Shown here: positions 1-8,573 of the stretch, one piece after another
How positions within the stretch are numbered: the first letter of the stretch is position 1
Layout: the number at the start of each line of letters is the position of its first letter
Source of the DNA: Pseudomonadota bacterium
GTDB lineage: Bacteria; Pseudomonadota; Alphaproteobacteria; Sphingomonadales; Sphingomonadaceae
Assembly (NCBI GenBank): GCA_023458055.1
Contig: JAEXAW010000084.1
Location: 186,001-250,000 of the forward strand
DNA length: 64,000 nucleotides
Direction of reading: 5' to 3'
Translations under genes and position numbers: made by a program
Notes under the pieces: generated by a model
What the model was told of the DNA's origin: nothing
What the model saw: only the letters and a program-made list of their open reading frames with translations
Database searches by the model: none

Positions 1-341
1 AAATTGGCCAGGTGAAGATCGGTGAAAATGGCGGCGGCTCGACCGACGTTGCGGACATTAGCTGGACTGTCCCGACCGTTGGCCTTGGCACCGCCGTATG
101 GGTGCCGGGGACGCCCGCGCATAGCTGGCAGGCGGTCGCCGCATCAGGCTCAAGCTATGGCATGAAAGGCGGTGTGGTTGCCGCCAAGACGCTGGCCCTC
201 ACCACCGCCGAACTGTTCCGCTCGCCTGACGTCATTGCGGCGGCCAAAGCGGAATTCCTCAAGGAGCGCGGCCCCGATTTCAAATATCAGGCAATGGTCG
301 GCGACCGCAAACCGCCGCTGGATTATCGCAAGACGGATTAG
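1..341 (+). CDS. M20 family amidohydrolase, AbgB-like (C-terminal part)
   Basis: This is the last ~113 residues of a metal-dependent amidohydrolase; the reading frame is open from base 3, so the start lies outside the window. The visible part carries the motif GSTDVADISWTVPT, followed by a GTPAHSW stretch, which matches the C-terminal catalytic domain of p-aminobenzoyl-glutamate hydrolase subunit B. The family hydrolyses amide bonds of N-acyl amino acids in the cytoplasm; the exact substrate cannot be told from this fragment. The internal GTG at base 12 is not a plausible start because the domain is cut there. Confidence 0.8.
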   Translation, partial: IGQVKIGENGGGSTDVADISWTVPTVGLGTAVWVPGTPAHSWQAVAASGSSYGMKGGVVAAKTLALTTAELFRSPDVIAAAKAEFLKERGPDFKYQAMVGDRKPPLDYRKTD

Positions 342-425
342 GCGGTGCTTGCAACCAAATTCCCTGTCGGTTGTTGAAAAATCTGACTTCAACACAGCAT
401 CATGATTTCTTGGGAAGGACGGACC

Positions 426-974
426 ATGGCCGACAAAAAGAACGAGCATTTTACTGCCACCGCGACGCTGCGTGCCAATGCACGCAAGAATATTGATGAA
501 GGGCCGGTGACCAAATCCTATCCCGAGGATCGCGAAGTCATTATCGAGCATCTCAACAAATCGCTCGCCACCGAGTGGGTCTGTGTGCTGCGCTATATGC
601 GCCATTATTTTTCCGCCTCGGGCCTCGTTTCACAACCGATCAAGGCGCATTTCCTTGAGCATGCCAAGGAAGAGCAGATGCACGCCGACAAGCTGGCCGA
701 ACGCATCGTGCAGTTGGGCGGCGAACCCGACCTCAACCCCGCGACGCTGGTCGAGCGTTCGCATGCCGAATATAAGGAAGGCAAGACGCTCAAGGAAATG
801 CTGACCGAAGACCTCGTCGCCGAACGCATCGCGATCGAGGCCTATCGCGAGCTCATCAACTATATTGGCGACCGCGACACGACGACCAAGATACTGCTCG
901 AAGGCATTCTCGAACAGGAAGAAGAGCATGCCGACGAATTCCGCGACCTGCTCGCCGGGATGCAGGGCGAGTAA
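426..974 (+). CDS. Ferritin-like di-iron protein (bacterioferritin/Dps-like)
   Basis: A 182-residue four-helix-bundle protein. Likely di-iron ligands are visible in helix order: a Glu in EWVCVLRYMRHY, an EEQMH (ExxH) motif, ERIAIEAY, and a second EEEH motif near the C-terminus. Such proteins bind and oxidise iron and help limit oxidative damage in the cytoplasm. I chose the ATG at 426 over the in-frame ATG at 402 because GGAAGGA sits just before it. The gene converges with threonine ammonia-lyase, 12 bases apart. It is shorter than a classical 24-mer bacterioferritin with a haem Met, so storage versus detoxification is open. Confidence 0.8.
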   Translation: MADKKNEHFTATATLRANARKNIDEGPVTKSYPEDREVIIEHLNKSLATEWVCVLRYMRHYFSASGLVSQPIKAHFLEHAKEEQMHADKLAERIVQLGGEPDLNPATLVERSHAEYKEGKTLKEMLTEDLVAERIAIEAYRELINYIGDRDTTTKILLEGILEQEEEHADEFRDLLAGMQGE

Positions 975-986
975 GTTCTCGCAGCC

Positions 987-2270
987 CTAAGCCAGTTCCA
1001 CCAAGGTCACCTGATAGCCGTCCTTGCGCAGGGCGGCGATCAGGCGGTTCAAATGGTCGCGGTCGCGCGTTTCGCATTCGATGTCCGTAATCAGGCCCTT
1101 GGCGGGGAGCGTGGTGAAGACGCGCTGGTGGTAGATTTCGATGATGTTGACCTGATGTTCGTCAAATGCGCGCATCACTTTGAACAGTGCGCCGGGGCGA
1201 TCCTGTAGGCGGATACGGAGGCGCGCGAGGCGGCCCGAGCGGGCGAGATCGCGCAGCAGCACGTTCGCCAGCAACCGCGTGTCGATATTGCCGCCCGACA
1301 GGGTCAGCCCGATATTGCGTCCTTCAAACCGGTCCCCATGCGCGAGCAAAGCGGCAAGGCCCGCCGCGCCGCCGCCTTCGACCACAGTTTTTTCAATCTG
1401 GAGGAGCAGGCTCACCGCGCGCTCCAGATGGCGTTCGCCGACCAGCACAATGTCATCCGCCAGCGCCTCGACGATCTGTGCGGTGAAGGCACCGGGCACC
1501 TTGACCGCAATGCCTTCGGCCAGCGTATCGCCTTCGCTCGGCATATCGACATGGTTGATATGCGCATACATGGACGGATAAAGTTCCGCCTGTACGCCAT
1601 AGAGCGCGATGTCGGGCTTGATCCCCCGGGCGGCCGTGCCCATGCCGGAAAATAATCCGCCGCCGCCAATCGGGATGATCAGCGTGTCGATCTCGGGCGC
1701 ATCGGCGAGCATTTCGAGCGCCACCGTCCCCTGCCCCGCCGCCACATTGGGATCATCGAACGGCTGGACGAAGGTGAGGCCGCGCTCCTTTTCAATCTCA
1801 TAGGCGCGCGCCAGCGCTTCATCGAAATTTTCGCCGTGCAGCACAATTTCCGCGCCGTGGCTTTGCGTCTGATAGACTTTGACCGTTGGCGTGGTGCGCG
1901 GCATGACGATGGTGACGGGGACGCCCAGCCGCGCGCCATGATAGGCCAGCCCTTGCGCATGATTGCCTGCGGACGCGGCGATCACCCCGCGCGCGCGTTG
2001 CTCTTCGGGCATCATCAGCAGCGCATTCAGCGCGCCGCGTTCCTTATAGGCCGCGGTGAATTGCTGGTTTTCAAATTTGAGCCAGACATTGGCGCCGGTC
2101 ATGTCCGACAGGGTCTTGGAATAAAGTGTCGGGGTGCGCACCACCGCGCCTTCGATGCGGGCGGCGGCCGCTTTCACATCGTCGAGCGTGAGGCGCGCGA
2201 GAGCCTCAGCCTGATTGGTCGTGGCGGGCTTGGTGCCAGTGTTGGCGTCGGCGGCTGATTCTGTATCCAT
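987..2270 (-). CDS. ilvA: Threonine ammonia-lyase (threonine dehydratase)
   Basis: A 427-residue PLP enzyme that deaminates threonine to 2-oxobutyrate, the first committed step toward isoleucine. The PLP lysine is in the AAYKERG motif (about K76), a glycine-rich phosphate loop (IPIGGGGLFSG) lies near residue 200, and the last ~80 residues form an ACT-type domain with the RLQDRPGAL stretch. A single ACT domain and this length fit the shorter TdcB/IlvA class rather than E. coli IlvA, which is about 514 residues. Whether it serves biosynthesis or catabolism cannot be decided here. It is divergent from the dehydrogenase gene that follows. Confidence 0.9.
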   Translation of the reverse strand: MDTESAADANTGTKPATTNQAEALARLTLDDVKAAAARIEGAVVRTPTLYSKTLSDMTGANVWLKFENQQFTAAYKERGALNALLMMPEEQRARGVIAASAGNHAQGLAYHGARLGVPVTIVMPRTTPTVKVYQTQSHGAEIVLHGENFDEALARAYEIEKERGLTFVQPFDDPNVAAGQGTVALEMLADAPEIDTLIIPIGGGGLFSGMGTAARGIKPDIALYGVQAELYPSMYAHINHVDMPSEGDTLAEGIAVKVPGAFTAQIVEALADDIVLVGERHLERAVSLLLQIEKTVVEGGGAAGLAALLAHGDRFEGRNIGLTLSGGNIDTRLLANVLLRDLARSGRLARLRIRLQDRPGALFKVMRAFDEHQVNIIEIYHQRVFTTLPAKGLITDIECETRDRDHLNRLIAALRKDGYQVTLVELA

Positions 2271-2343
2271 GTCCCCCGCCTAATCCCATCTGCGCGCAAT
2301 GTCATCTGGCGCATCGCGTCAAGGCTGGTTATGAGCATCGTCC

Positions 2344-3210
2344 ATGACAAATATCGCCTTCATCGGAACCGGCGTGATGGGAGGCCCCATGGCGGGCCAT
2401 CTGGTCAAGGCCGGTCACAGCCTCACCGTTTACAACCGCACCCGCGCCAAAGCGGAAAAATGGGTCGAAACCTATGGCGGAACGGTTGCCGACAGCCCCG
2501 AAGCGGCGGTCAAGGAAGCTGACGTCGTGATCAGCTGCGCCGGCAATGACGATGATTTGTGGTCGATTACCCTGGGCCGCGATGGCGCGTTCAAGGCGAT
2601 GAAAAAGGGCGCATTATTTATCGATCATGCCACCGTTTCGGCGCAGATTGCCCGCCAGCTTTCGGTTGAAGCCGACTCGCTCGGATTGCTGTTCGTCGAT
2701 GCGCCAGTCTCGGGCGGCGAAGCGGGCGCGGTCAACGGCACCCTCTCGATCATGTGCGGCGGCAAGCCCAAGGCGATCGAGGCCGCGCGCCCCATCATGG
2801 AGGCCTATTCCTCGCGCATCACCCATATCGGCGGCCCCGGCGCTGGCCAGACCTGCAAAATGGTCAACCAGATCGCGATTGCGGGCGTGTTGCAGGGCTT
2901 GTCGGAAGCGCTGCGTTTCGCCCAGGCTGCTGACCTTAATCTCGACCAGGTGTTTGAAGCGGTCTCGGGCGGCGCTGCGGCGAGCTGGCAGATGAGCAAT
3001 CGGTGGAAAACCATGGCCGAAGACAAGTTTGATTTCGGTTTTGCGGTCGATTGGATGCGCAAGGATTTGCAGCTGGCGCTCGACGAAGCGCGCGCCAATG
3101 GCGCTACCATCGCGCTCGCAGCGATGGTTGACCAATATTATGCCGATATTCAGAAAATGGGCGGTAGCCGTCAGGACACCAGTTCGCTCGTGCGGAGATT
3201 GCCGAAATGA
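2344..3210 (+). CDS. NAD(P)-dependent beta-hydroxyacid dehydrogenase (3-hydroxyisobutyrate dehydrogenase family)
   Basis: A 288-residue protein of the MmsB/GarR family, which oxidises beta-hydroxyacids such as 3-hydroxyisobutyrate or reduces semialdehydes. The N-terminal Rossmann motif GTGVMGGPM (residues 8-16), the substrate-loop PVSGGEAGA and the catalytic-lysine motif GQTCKMVNQ (about K172) are all present. The stop overlaps the ATG of the next gene by four bases, so the two are probably co-translated. The family is clear; the substrate is not. Confidence 0.85.
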   Translation: MTNIAFIGTGVMGGPMAGHLVKAGHSLTVYNRTRAKAEKWVETYGGTVADSPEAAVKEADVVISCAGNDDDLWSITLGRDGAFKAMKKGALFIDHATVSAQIARQLSVEADSLGLLFVDAPVSGGEAGAVNGTLSIMCGGKPKAIEAARPIMEAYSSRITHIGGPGAGQTCKMVNQIAIAGVLQGLSEALRFAQAADLNLDQVFEAVSGGAAASWQMSNRWKTMAEDKFDFGFAVDWMRKDLQLALDEARANGATIALAAMVDQYYADIQKMGGSRQDTSSLVRRLPK

Positions 3211-4907
3211 AGCTTGCCTCTACTCTATCACTGGGTCTCCTTCTGGCAGGCGTCGCGACCCCGGCGCTGGCCGATGGCATTGTCGATAATGTCAACGGCG
3301 TCACCATGGACAAAAACGGCAAGCTGGTGCGCTTTACCGGGATCATCGTGGGGAGCGACGGCAAGGTAAAAAAGCTGCTCGACAAGAATGACAAGCGCGA
3401 CAAAAAGGGCATGAGCTTCATCTTTGATGCCAAGGGCAAGACGTTGATGCCCGGCTTCATCGACGCGCATGGCCATGTCATGGGGCTCGGCTTCAACGCG
3501 ATCCTGCTCGACCTTTCGGACACCAACAGCCTTGACGAAGCGCTCGCCAAGACCCGCGAGTTTGCGGCCAAAAACCCCGATCTGCCGTGGATTTTGGGGC
3601 GCGGCTGGAATCAGGAAAAATGGGGGCTGGGGCGCTTTCCAACCGCCGCCGAACTCGACCGCGCGACCGGAGGCCGTCCGACCTGGCTCACCCGCATCGA
3701 CGGCCACGCCGCCTGGGGCAACAGCCAAGCGCTGCGCTCCGCCGGCATCACCGCCGCGACCAAGTCGCCTGAAGGTGGCCGCATCGAAATGGCGGACGGG
3801 CAGCCTTCCGGCGTGTTCGTCGACAATGCGATGAGCCTCGTCGACAAGCATATCCCGCCACCACTCGCGCGCGATTATGACCGCGCGTTGATCGAGGCGC
3901 AGAATATCCTGCTCAAATATGGCATCACCACCGCGACCGACATGGGGACGACGCTACAGGACTGGCAGGCGCTGCGCCGCGCGGGCGATTATGGCAAGCT
4001 GAGGGTCCGCGTGATCTCCTATGCCAATGATATTGGCGACATGGCGATCATCGGCGGCCCCGGCCCCTCGCCCTGGCTCTATAATGACAAGCTGCGCATG
4101 GTGGGCGTGAAGCTCTACCTCGACGGCGCGCTGGGATCGCGCGGGGCGTGGCTCAAGCAAGCCTATGCCGATGCGCCGGGCAATACCGGCCTGCCGCTCC
4201 TCACCTATCAGGCGCTGCGCAACAAGCTGGTGCGCGCGAGCATGGACAAGTTCCAGATCGCCGTCCACGCCATCGGGGACCGCGCCAATGATGAAATGCT
4301 TGATGCGATTGCGAGCGTTGCGGACAATTATAGCGGCGACCGGCGCTGGCGGATCGAGCATGCGCAAATTGTCGATCCGGCGGACATTCCGCGCTTTGGC
4401 AAATTTGGCATCATCGCCTCGATGCAGCCGGTGCACGAAACCTCCGACTGGAAAATGGCCGAACTGCGCCTTGGGCCGAACCGGCTGGCGGGCGATTATG
4501 CGTGGAAATCCATAGCCGCGACGGGCGCGCGATTGGCATTCGGATCAGACTTTCCGGTTGAGCATCCCAACCCGCTGCCCGGTCTTGCCGCCGCGATCAG
4601 CCGCGAGGATGCAAGCGGTCAGCCGCCCGGCGGATGGCAGCCTCAGGAAAAGGTCAGCCGCGAGGTCGCGATTGACGGCTTCACCCGCAGCGCCGCTTTT
4701 GCAGGCTTTGCCGAAGACCGGCTGGGCACGCTTGAACCCGGCATGCGCGCAGACTTTGTCCTGCTCGACGTCGATCCGATGACCGCGAGCGCAGCGCAAA
4801 TCCGGGGCGGTAAGGTGCTCGAAACCTGGCTCGACGGCCAACGCGCCTATGTCGCGGGATCGGGCGCGGGCGCGTCAAACCCGCCCAAACAGCCCGAAGG
4901 TCGCTGA
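3207..4907 (+). CDS. Exported amidohydrolase, YtcJ-like
   Basis: A 566-residue member of the amidohydrolase superfamily (YtcJ-type, Amidohydro_3). An N-terminal signal peptide (LGLLLAGVATPALA) indicates a periplasmic location. The metal-binding HxH is in FIDAHGHV (H88, H90), a lysine-containing GVKLYLDGALGS lies mid-chain, later ligands are in VHAIGDRAN and RIEHAQI, and the final Asp is in FGSDFPVEHPN. It overlaps the preceding dehydrogenase by four bases and converges with the sugar transporter only four bases away. The family acts on varied cyclic amides and esters; the substrate is unknown. Confidence 0.85.
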   Translation: MKLASTLSLGLLLAGVATPALADGIVDNVNGVTMDKNGKLVRFTGIIVGSDGKVKKLLDKNDKRDKKGMSFIFDAKGKTLMPGFIDAHGHVMGLGFNAILLDLSDTNSLDEALAKTREFAAKNPDLPWILGRGWNQEKWGLGRFPTAAELDRATGGRPTWLTRIDGHAAWGNSQALRSAGITAATKSPEGGRIEMADGQPSGVFVDNAMSLVDKHIPPPLARDYDRALIEAQNILLKYGITTATDMGTTLQDWQALRRAGDYGKLRVRVISYANDIGDMAIIGGPGPSPWLYNDKLRMVGVKLYLDGALGSRGAWLKQAYADAPGNTGLPLLTYQALRNKLVRASMDKFQIAVHAIGDRANDEMLDAIASVADNYSGDRRWRIEHAQIVDPADIPRFGKFGIIASMQPVHETSDWKMAELRLGPNRLAGDYAWKSIAATGARLAFGSDFPVEHPNPLPGLAAAISREDASGQPPGGWQPQEKVSREVAIDGFTRSAAFAGFAEDRLGTLEPGMRADFVLLDVDPMTASAAQIRGGKVLETWLDGQRAYVAGSGAGASNPPKQPEGR

Positions 4908-4911
4908 AACC

Positions 4912-6276
4912 CTATCCGTCCGCCAGCACCCGATGCCGCGCGGCGTAGAGGCCGAAGCTTGCGATGACGAGATAGCAGATCACCGGCACGATGAGCGCGG
5001 TGGTAAGGCCCGCGCTATCGGCGACGGCGCCGACCAGCAATGGCACAATCGCGCCGCCGACAATCGCAGTGCAGAGGAGGCCCGAAGCTTGCGGGGCTTC
5101 TTCATGCAGGCCTTCGGTCGCAAGGCTGAAGATGGTCGGGAACATGATCGAGTTGCAGAAGCCGACCAGGATCAGCGCATAACCCGCCGTCGTCCCGCTG
5201 GTCAGCGCGGAGATTGCCACAAGGCTGATCGCGCCCGCCGCGAAGAGAGCGAGCAGCAATCCCGGCTTGGTCAGACGCAGCAGGAAGCCGCCGAGCAACC
5301 GTCCAACCATCGCGCCCCCCCAATAGAAAGCGAGAAGCTTGCCCGCCTCTTCATGGCTCAGCCCCATCACCCGCTGTTCGCCGAGATAATTGACCATGAT
5401 CGAGGCAATGCCGACTTCTGCGCCGACATAGAGGAAGATGCAGAGGACGCCAAAAGCAAGGCGTGGATTGCGGAGCAGGCCGAAGGTTCCGGCAAACCGG
5501 GTTTCTTCGACCGTTTGTTCATTGAGCAAATTGCGCTTGGTCCAGAAAAAGGCAGCGATCAGCGCCAACACTACCGCGAGGCCGACATAGGCTTTGGAGA
5601 TCACCGCGCTTTCCGCGATGCGATATTGGGTGAGCGCGTCACCAGACAGGGTTGCCGGATCAACCGTGCTGGTCGCTTCCTCTCCCAGAATCATCCGCGC
5701 GCCGAAATAGACCATCAAGGTCACGCCGATCGAGTTGAACAATTGCGCGAAGGTCAGGCGACTATGCGCGGTCTTGGGATCGCCCACCTGGATGATCAGC
5801 GGATTGACCGCAACCTGCAGCAAGGTAATCCCGCCCCCGATCATGAACAGCGCAATGAGGAACATGCCGTACATGCCGGACTTCGCCGCAGGAATGAACA
5901 GCAGGCACGATAGTGCCATGATAGCAAAGCCAACCATGATCCCGCGGAAATAACCCAGCTTCTTCATCAACAGGCCCGCTGGAATCGAAAATGCCGCGTA
6001 GCTTAGAAAAAATGCAAACTGCACCAGCATGGCTTGGGTATAATTGAGGCTAAACAGGCTTTTGAGCTTGGGCACCAATATGTCGTTCAAATTGGTGATG
6101 CCGCCGAACAGGAAGAAGACCGCGAACACCAGCAGCATGACTTGCGTCGCGCCTTGGGCCGGGCCGCCCGTGCTACCGCTGCCCGGCGCATATGTTTCCG
6201 CAACAGAACCATCCGGCCCGGCAACCGCTGCTTCATGCGTAGTCGTGTGGGGATTCCCCGAAGGCGGCAGGGCCAT
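4912..6276 (-). CDS. Sugar MFS transporter, FucP/GluP type
   Basis: A 454-residue major-facilitator protein with about twelve hydrophobic segments. The opening membrane stretch (FFLFGGITNLNDILVPKLK) and the phrase MVGRLLGGFL match the fucose/glucose/galactose proton symporter family. It would import a monosaccharide across the inner membrane. I prefer the ATG at 6276 because AGAGAGGAA lies eight bases upstream; the TTG at 6294 is in frame but lacks such a site. The N-terminal ~45 residues are polar. A perfect 12-base palindrome lies upstream, in the divergent region shared with the flavin monooxygenase gene. Confidence 0.85.
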   Translation of the reverse strand: MALPPSGNPHTTTHEAAVAGPDGSVAETYAPGSGSTGGPAQGATQVMLLVFAVFFLFGGITNLNDILVPKLKSLFSLNYTQAMLVQFAFFLSYAAFSIPAGLLMKKLGYFRGIMVGFAIMALSCLLFIPAAKSGMYGMFLIALFMIGGGITLLQVAVNPLIIQVGDPKTAHSRLTFAQLFNSIGVTLMVYFGARMILGEEATSTVDPATLSGDALTQYRIAESAVISKAYVGLAVVLALIAAFFWTKRNLLNEQTVEETRFAGTFGLLRNPRLAFGVLCIFLYVGAEVGIASIMVNYLGEQRVMGLSHEEAGKLLAFYWGGAMVGRLLGGFLLRLTKPGLLLALFAAGAISLVAISALTSGTTAGYALILVGFCNSIMFPTIFSLATEGLHEEAPQASGLLCTAIVGGAIVPLLVGAVADSAGLTTALIVPVICYLVIASFGLYAARHRVLADG

Positions 6277-6361
6277 GCTATGTTCCTCTCTCAATGTCGC
6301 TTGTGCCAGGATCGCGTCTTGTGAGCGTGACGCTAACCGCTCCCCGCGTCAAGACTAGCGG

Positions 6362-6373
6362 ACATACGTATGT
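6362..6373. promoter_or_regulatory. Perfect 12-bp palindrome, candidate operator
   Basis: ACATACGTATGT reads the same on both strands and lies between the divergent sugar transporter and the luciferase-like gene, about 85 bases from either start. A symmetric site in a divergent promoter region is a common arrangement for a dimeric repressor. No regulator gene is adjacent, so the binding protein is unknown. Confidence 0.4.
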
Positions 6374-6459
6374 AAGACGCCTGAGCTACTCCTCCCTTGG
6401 GAGGGAGGGTGGAAGGCTCCACCCTTGCACCCCGCGCCGACAAACCCCATCATCAGCCC

Positions 6460-7440
6460 ATGACAAAATATTCCCTGCTCGATCTGGTGCCCGTCGTTGA
6501 GGGCGGCACGGTTGCCCAATCGCTCGCCAATGCCGCCACGCTCGGCCGTCATGCCGAAACGCTGGGTTATACCCGCTATTGGGCGGCCGAACATCATGGC
6601 ATGAACGGAATTGCGAGCGCGGCGACCAGCCTTGTCATCGCGCATGTTGCCGCCGCCACCTCGACCATCCGCGTCGGCGCGGGCGGGATCATGCTCCCCA
6701 ACCATGCGCCGTTGGTGATTGCCGAACAGTTCGGCACCCTCGATGCGCTGTATCCGGGGCGGATTGACTTGGGGCTAGGTCGCGCGCCGGGGAGCGACCA
6801 GCGCGTGGCGGCGGCGCTCAGGCGCGGGCTCGATACCGACCCCAATGCCTTCCCGCGCGATATATTGGAGCTGCAAAGCTATTTCGCCGATGACGGGCAA
6901 ACCGGCATCAGCGCGACGCCGGGGGCGGGCGCAAAGCCGGAGCTTTATATCCTCGGGAGCAGCCTTTACGGCGCGCAGGTGGCCGCAGCGCTCGGCCTAC
7001 CCTACGCCTTCGCCAGCCATTTCGCGCCGGATATGCTGGACGAAGCACTGGAAGTCTATCGCCGCAATTTCCGCCCGAGTGAGCAGGCCCAGGAGCCTTA
7101 TGCGATGGCGGGGTTCAACATCATCGCCGCGGATAGCGACGCCGAGGCCGAATATCTCGCGAGTTCGGTCCAGCAAAGCTTCGTCGCGCTGCGCACCGGC
7201 AACCCGCGCCAGCTCCCGCCGCCGGTCGAAGGCTATCGCGCGGGCCTTGATCCGCGGGCGAACGCGATCCTCGACCATGTGCTGAGTTGCAGCGCCATCG
7301 GCTCGCCCGACACGGTCCGGGCCGGAGTAGAGCGCTTCATCGCCCGCACGCAAGTCGATGAGGTGATTGTCGCGAGCAACCTGTTTGACTTTGAAGCGCG
7401 CAAGAAGAGTTTGGAGATTGCGGCGGGGGCGTTTTCATAA
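6460..7440 (+). CDS. LLM-class flavin-dependent oxidoreductase (luciferase-like)
   Basis: A 326-residue member of the bacterial-luciferase-like monooxygenase family, of the MsnO8/YhbW-type subgroup. Typical signatures are RYWAAEHHGM near residues 39-48, GAGGIMLPNHAPLVIAEQFGTLDALYPGRIDLGLGRAPG split over the first third, and the conserved C-terminal GSPDTVRAGVERF segment. It would use reduced FMN and oxygen; the substrate is unknown. The ATG at 6460 begins the conserved domain (MTKYSLLDLVPV); an earlier in-frame start at 6397 adds 21 low-complexity residues and is less likely. Confidence 0.85.
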   Translation: MTKYSLLDLVPVVEGGTVAQSLANAATLGRHAETLGYTRYWAAEHHGMNGIASAATSLVIAHVAAATSTIRVGAGGIMLPNHAPLVIAEQFGTLDALYPGRIDLGLGRAPGSDQRVAAALRRGLDTDPNAFPRDILELQSYFADDGQTGISATPGAGAKPELYILGSSLYGAQVAAALGLPYAFASHFAPDMLDEALEVYRRNFRPSEQAQEPYAMAGFNIIAADSDAEAEYLASSVQQSFVALRTGNPRQLPPPVEGYRAGLDPRANAILDHVLSCSAIGSPDTVRAGVERFIARTQVDEVIVASNLFDFEARKKSLEIAAGAFS

Positions 7441-7497
7441 ACGCTAATCCCATCAAATAGGTTTGCGGACTATGGCGGCCGCGTTTAATGTGACGCC

Positions 7498-7806
7498 ATG
7501 AGCGATGCATTCCTCCACGGCACCGTGCACCAGGCGCAAGACGACATGCGCGCGGCGATCACCGCCGATCCGGACCTGTTCGCCCTGTGGCAGAAACTGA
7601 CCCCGCTCGGCCGCAACGAATTTATCTGCTGGGTCGATGACGCCAAACAAGCCGCCACCCGCGCCCGCCGGATCAAACGCACTGGCGAAGAATTGCTGGA
7701 AGGCAAAAAGCGCCCCTGCTGCTGGGCCGGCTGCATCCACCGCACCGACAAAGCGCCGGGGAAATGGCAGCAAGCGGTGTTGGTCGAGGGCCGGAGGACG
7801 CGCTGA
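7498..7806 (+). CDS. YdeI/OmpD-associated family protein
   Basis: A 102-residue cytoplasmic protein. The core RNEFICWVDDAKQAATRARR followed by a KRPCCWAGCIHR tail is characteristic of the YdeI/OmpD-associated (OmdA) family, whose helix-rich C-terminal domain is widespread in proteobacteria. Members have been linked to antimicrobial-peptide tolerance in enterobacteria, but the biochemical role is not established. It stands alone, 57 bases after the luciferase-like gene. Confidence 0.75.
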   Translation: MSDAFLHGTVHQAQDDMRAAITADPDLFALWQKLTPLGRNEFICWVDDAKQAATRARRIKRTGEELLEGKKRPCCWAGCIHRTDKAPGKWQQAVLVEGRRTR

Positions 7807-7949
7807 ACAGGTTTTGGTTGCCGATTTACGGCCTGGTCAAAGCCGTTGCCGATGGGCTCAACCTTCCTTACACACCGGTTGAACAAGCGTGGGGTAAGAT
7901 GGAGACATTTTATGCTACGCTCGTTGATGGCTTAACTAAACAGAAGTGA
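7764..7949 (+). CDS. Possible small protein of 61 residues, unrecognised
   Basis: This frame overlaps the end of the YdeI-like gene by 43 bases and runs to the region before the next small gene. The predicted chain has a plausible mixed composition (FWLPIYGLVKAVADGLNLP and an aromatic C-terminal part). There is no clear ribosome-binding site for the ATG at 7764, and I recognise no family. The reverse frame is also open here, so this may be chance. Confidence 0.25.
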   Translation: MAASGVGRGPEDALNRFWLPIYGLVKAVADGLNLPYTPVEQAWGKMETFYATLVDGLTKQK

Positions 7950-7988
7950 GCGGGTGTAGGTCCGCACGGATGAGGAGAAGAAGCAACA

Positions 7989-8237
7989 ATGGCACGAAAG
8001 CCCGAAAATTCCGAAGACGGAAACGCGGAAAATGAAGTTCTGCGCGAAGCGAGGCGTCACGCGGAAATTGCCGGTGCGAAAGCACGCAAGGAAAAATCGG
8101 CCAGCCGCGCCCGTGTCCGCAGCACCGATAAAGAGGCGGGCGGCAAAGGGCTTGACTGGAAGGCAGCCGCAGGTCTGGGCATCGGTTCGGCGGCATTGCT
8201 GGCGGCTCTGCTTTATTCAAAGAGTGACAAGAAATAA
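7989..8237 (+). CDS. Small protein with C-terminal membrane segment
   Basis: An 82-residue protein of unknown function. The first ~55 residues are highly charged and probably helical (NEVLREARRHAEIAGAKARK); the last part is a single hydrophobic segment (AAAGLGIGSAALLAALLYS) followed by a short basic tail. This suggests a tail-anchored inner-membrane protein with its charged domain in the cytoplasm. GAGGAGAAG precedes the ATG at a suitable distance, so translation looks real. Confidence 0.6.
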   Translation: MARKPENSEDGNAENEVLREARRHAEIAGAKARKEKSASRARVRSTDKEAGGKGLDWKAAAGLGIGSAALLAALLYSKSDKK

Positions 8238-8573
8238 GCGCATTACGCTTTATCCCGACGTTCAAACCGGATCGCCATATCCGTTGAGAGGCCCTGCGCG
8301 CCGCGGCGGCTTCAGCGGATGAAGCGGTTATAGATCGTCCCTTCGACACGTTCGGGGCAGGCTTGCGGGACCCATAGCCCTTGGGCGCACATCAGACCAT
8401 GTTTGATGATATAGAGGATTCCGGCACAATCCGCCGGTCATCCACCTCTGGGACCCTGTGCAACGGCGAAAAAATGCGGTTCATCCGACACATCCCTCTT
8501 ATGATATCGTTCTTGTAACTTGATCTTTTGCGGCTGCCGTTAAACAGTGGGCGCAGGAAAAGGGAGAATATTT
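8238..8573. other. Intergenic stretch, 336 bp, no gene recognised
   Basis: No coding frame with a credible start was found, nor any clear RNA gene. The last ~60 bases are comparatively AT-rich and probably carry the promoter of the CoA-transferase operon. The GGGAG ribosome-binding site of that operon lies at the end of the stretch. Confidence 0.5.

Noticed and set aside
4849..5913. 354-residue frame on the plus strand
   Set aside because: Antisense to the FucP-type transporter; low-complexity composition and no start site.
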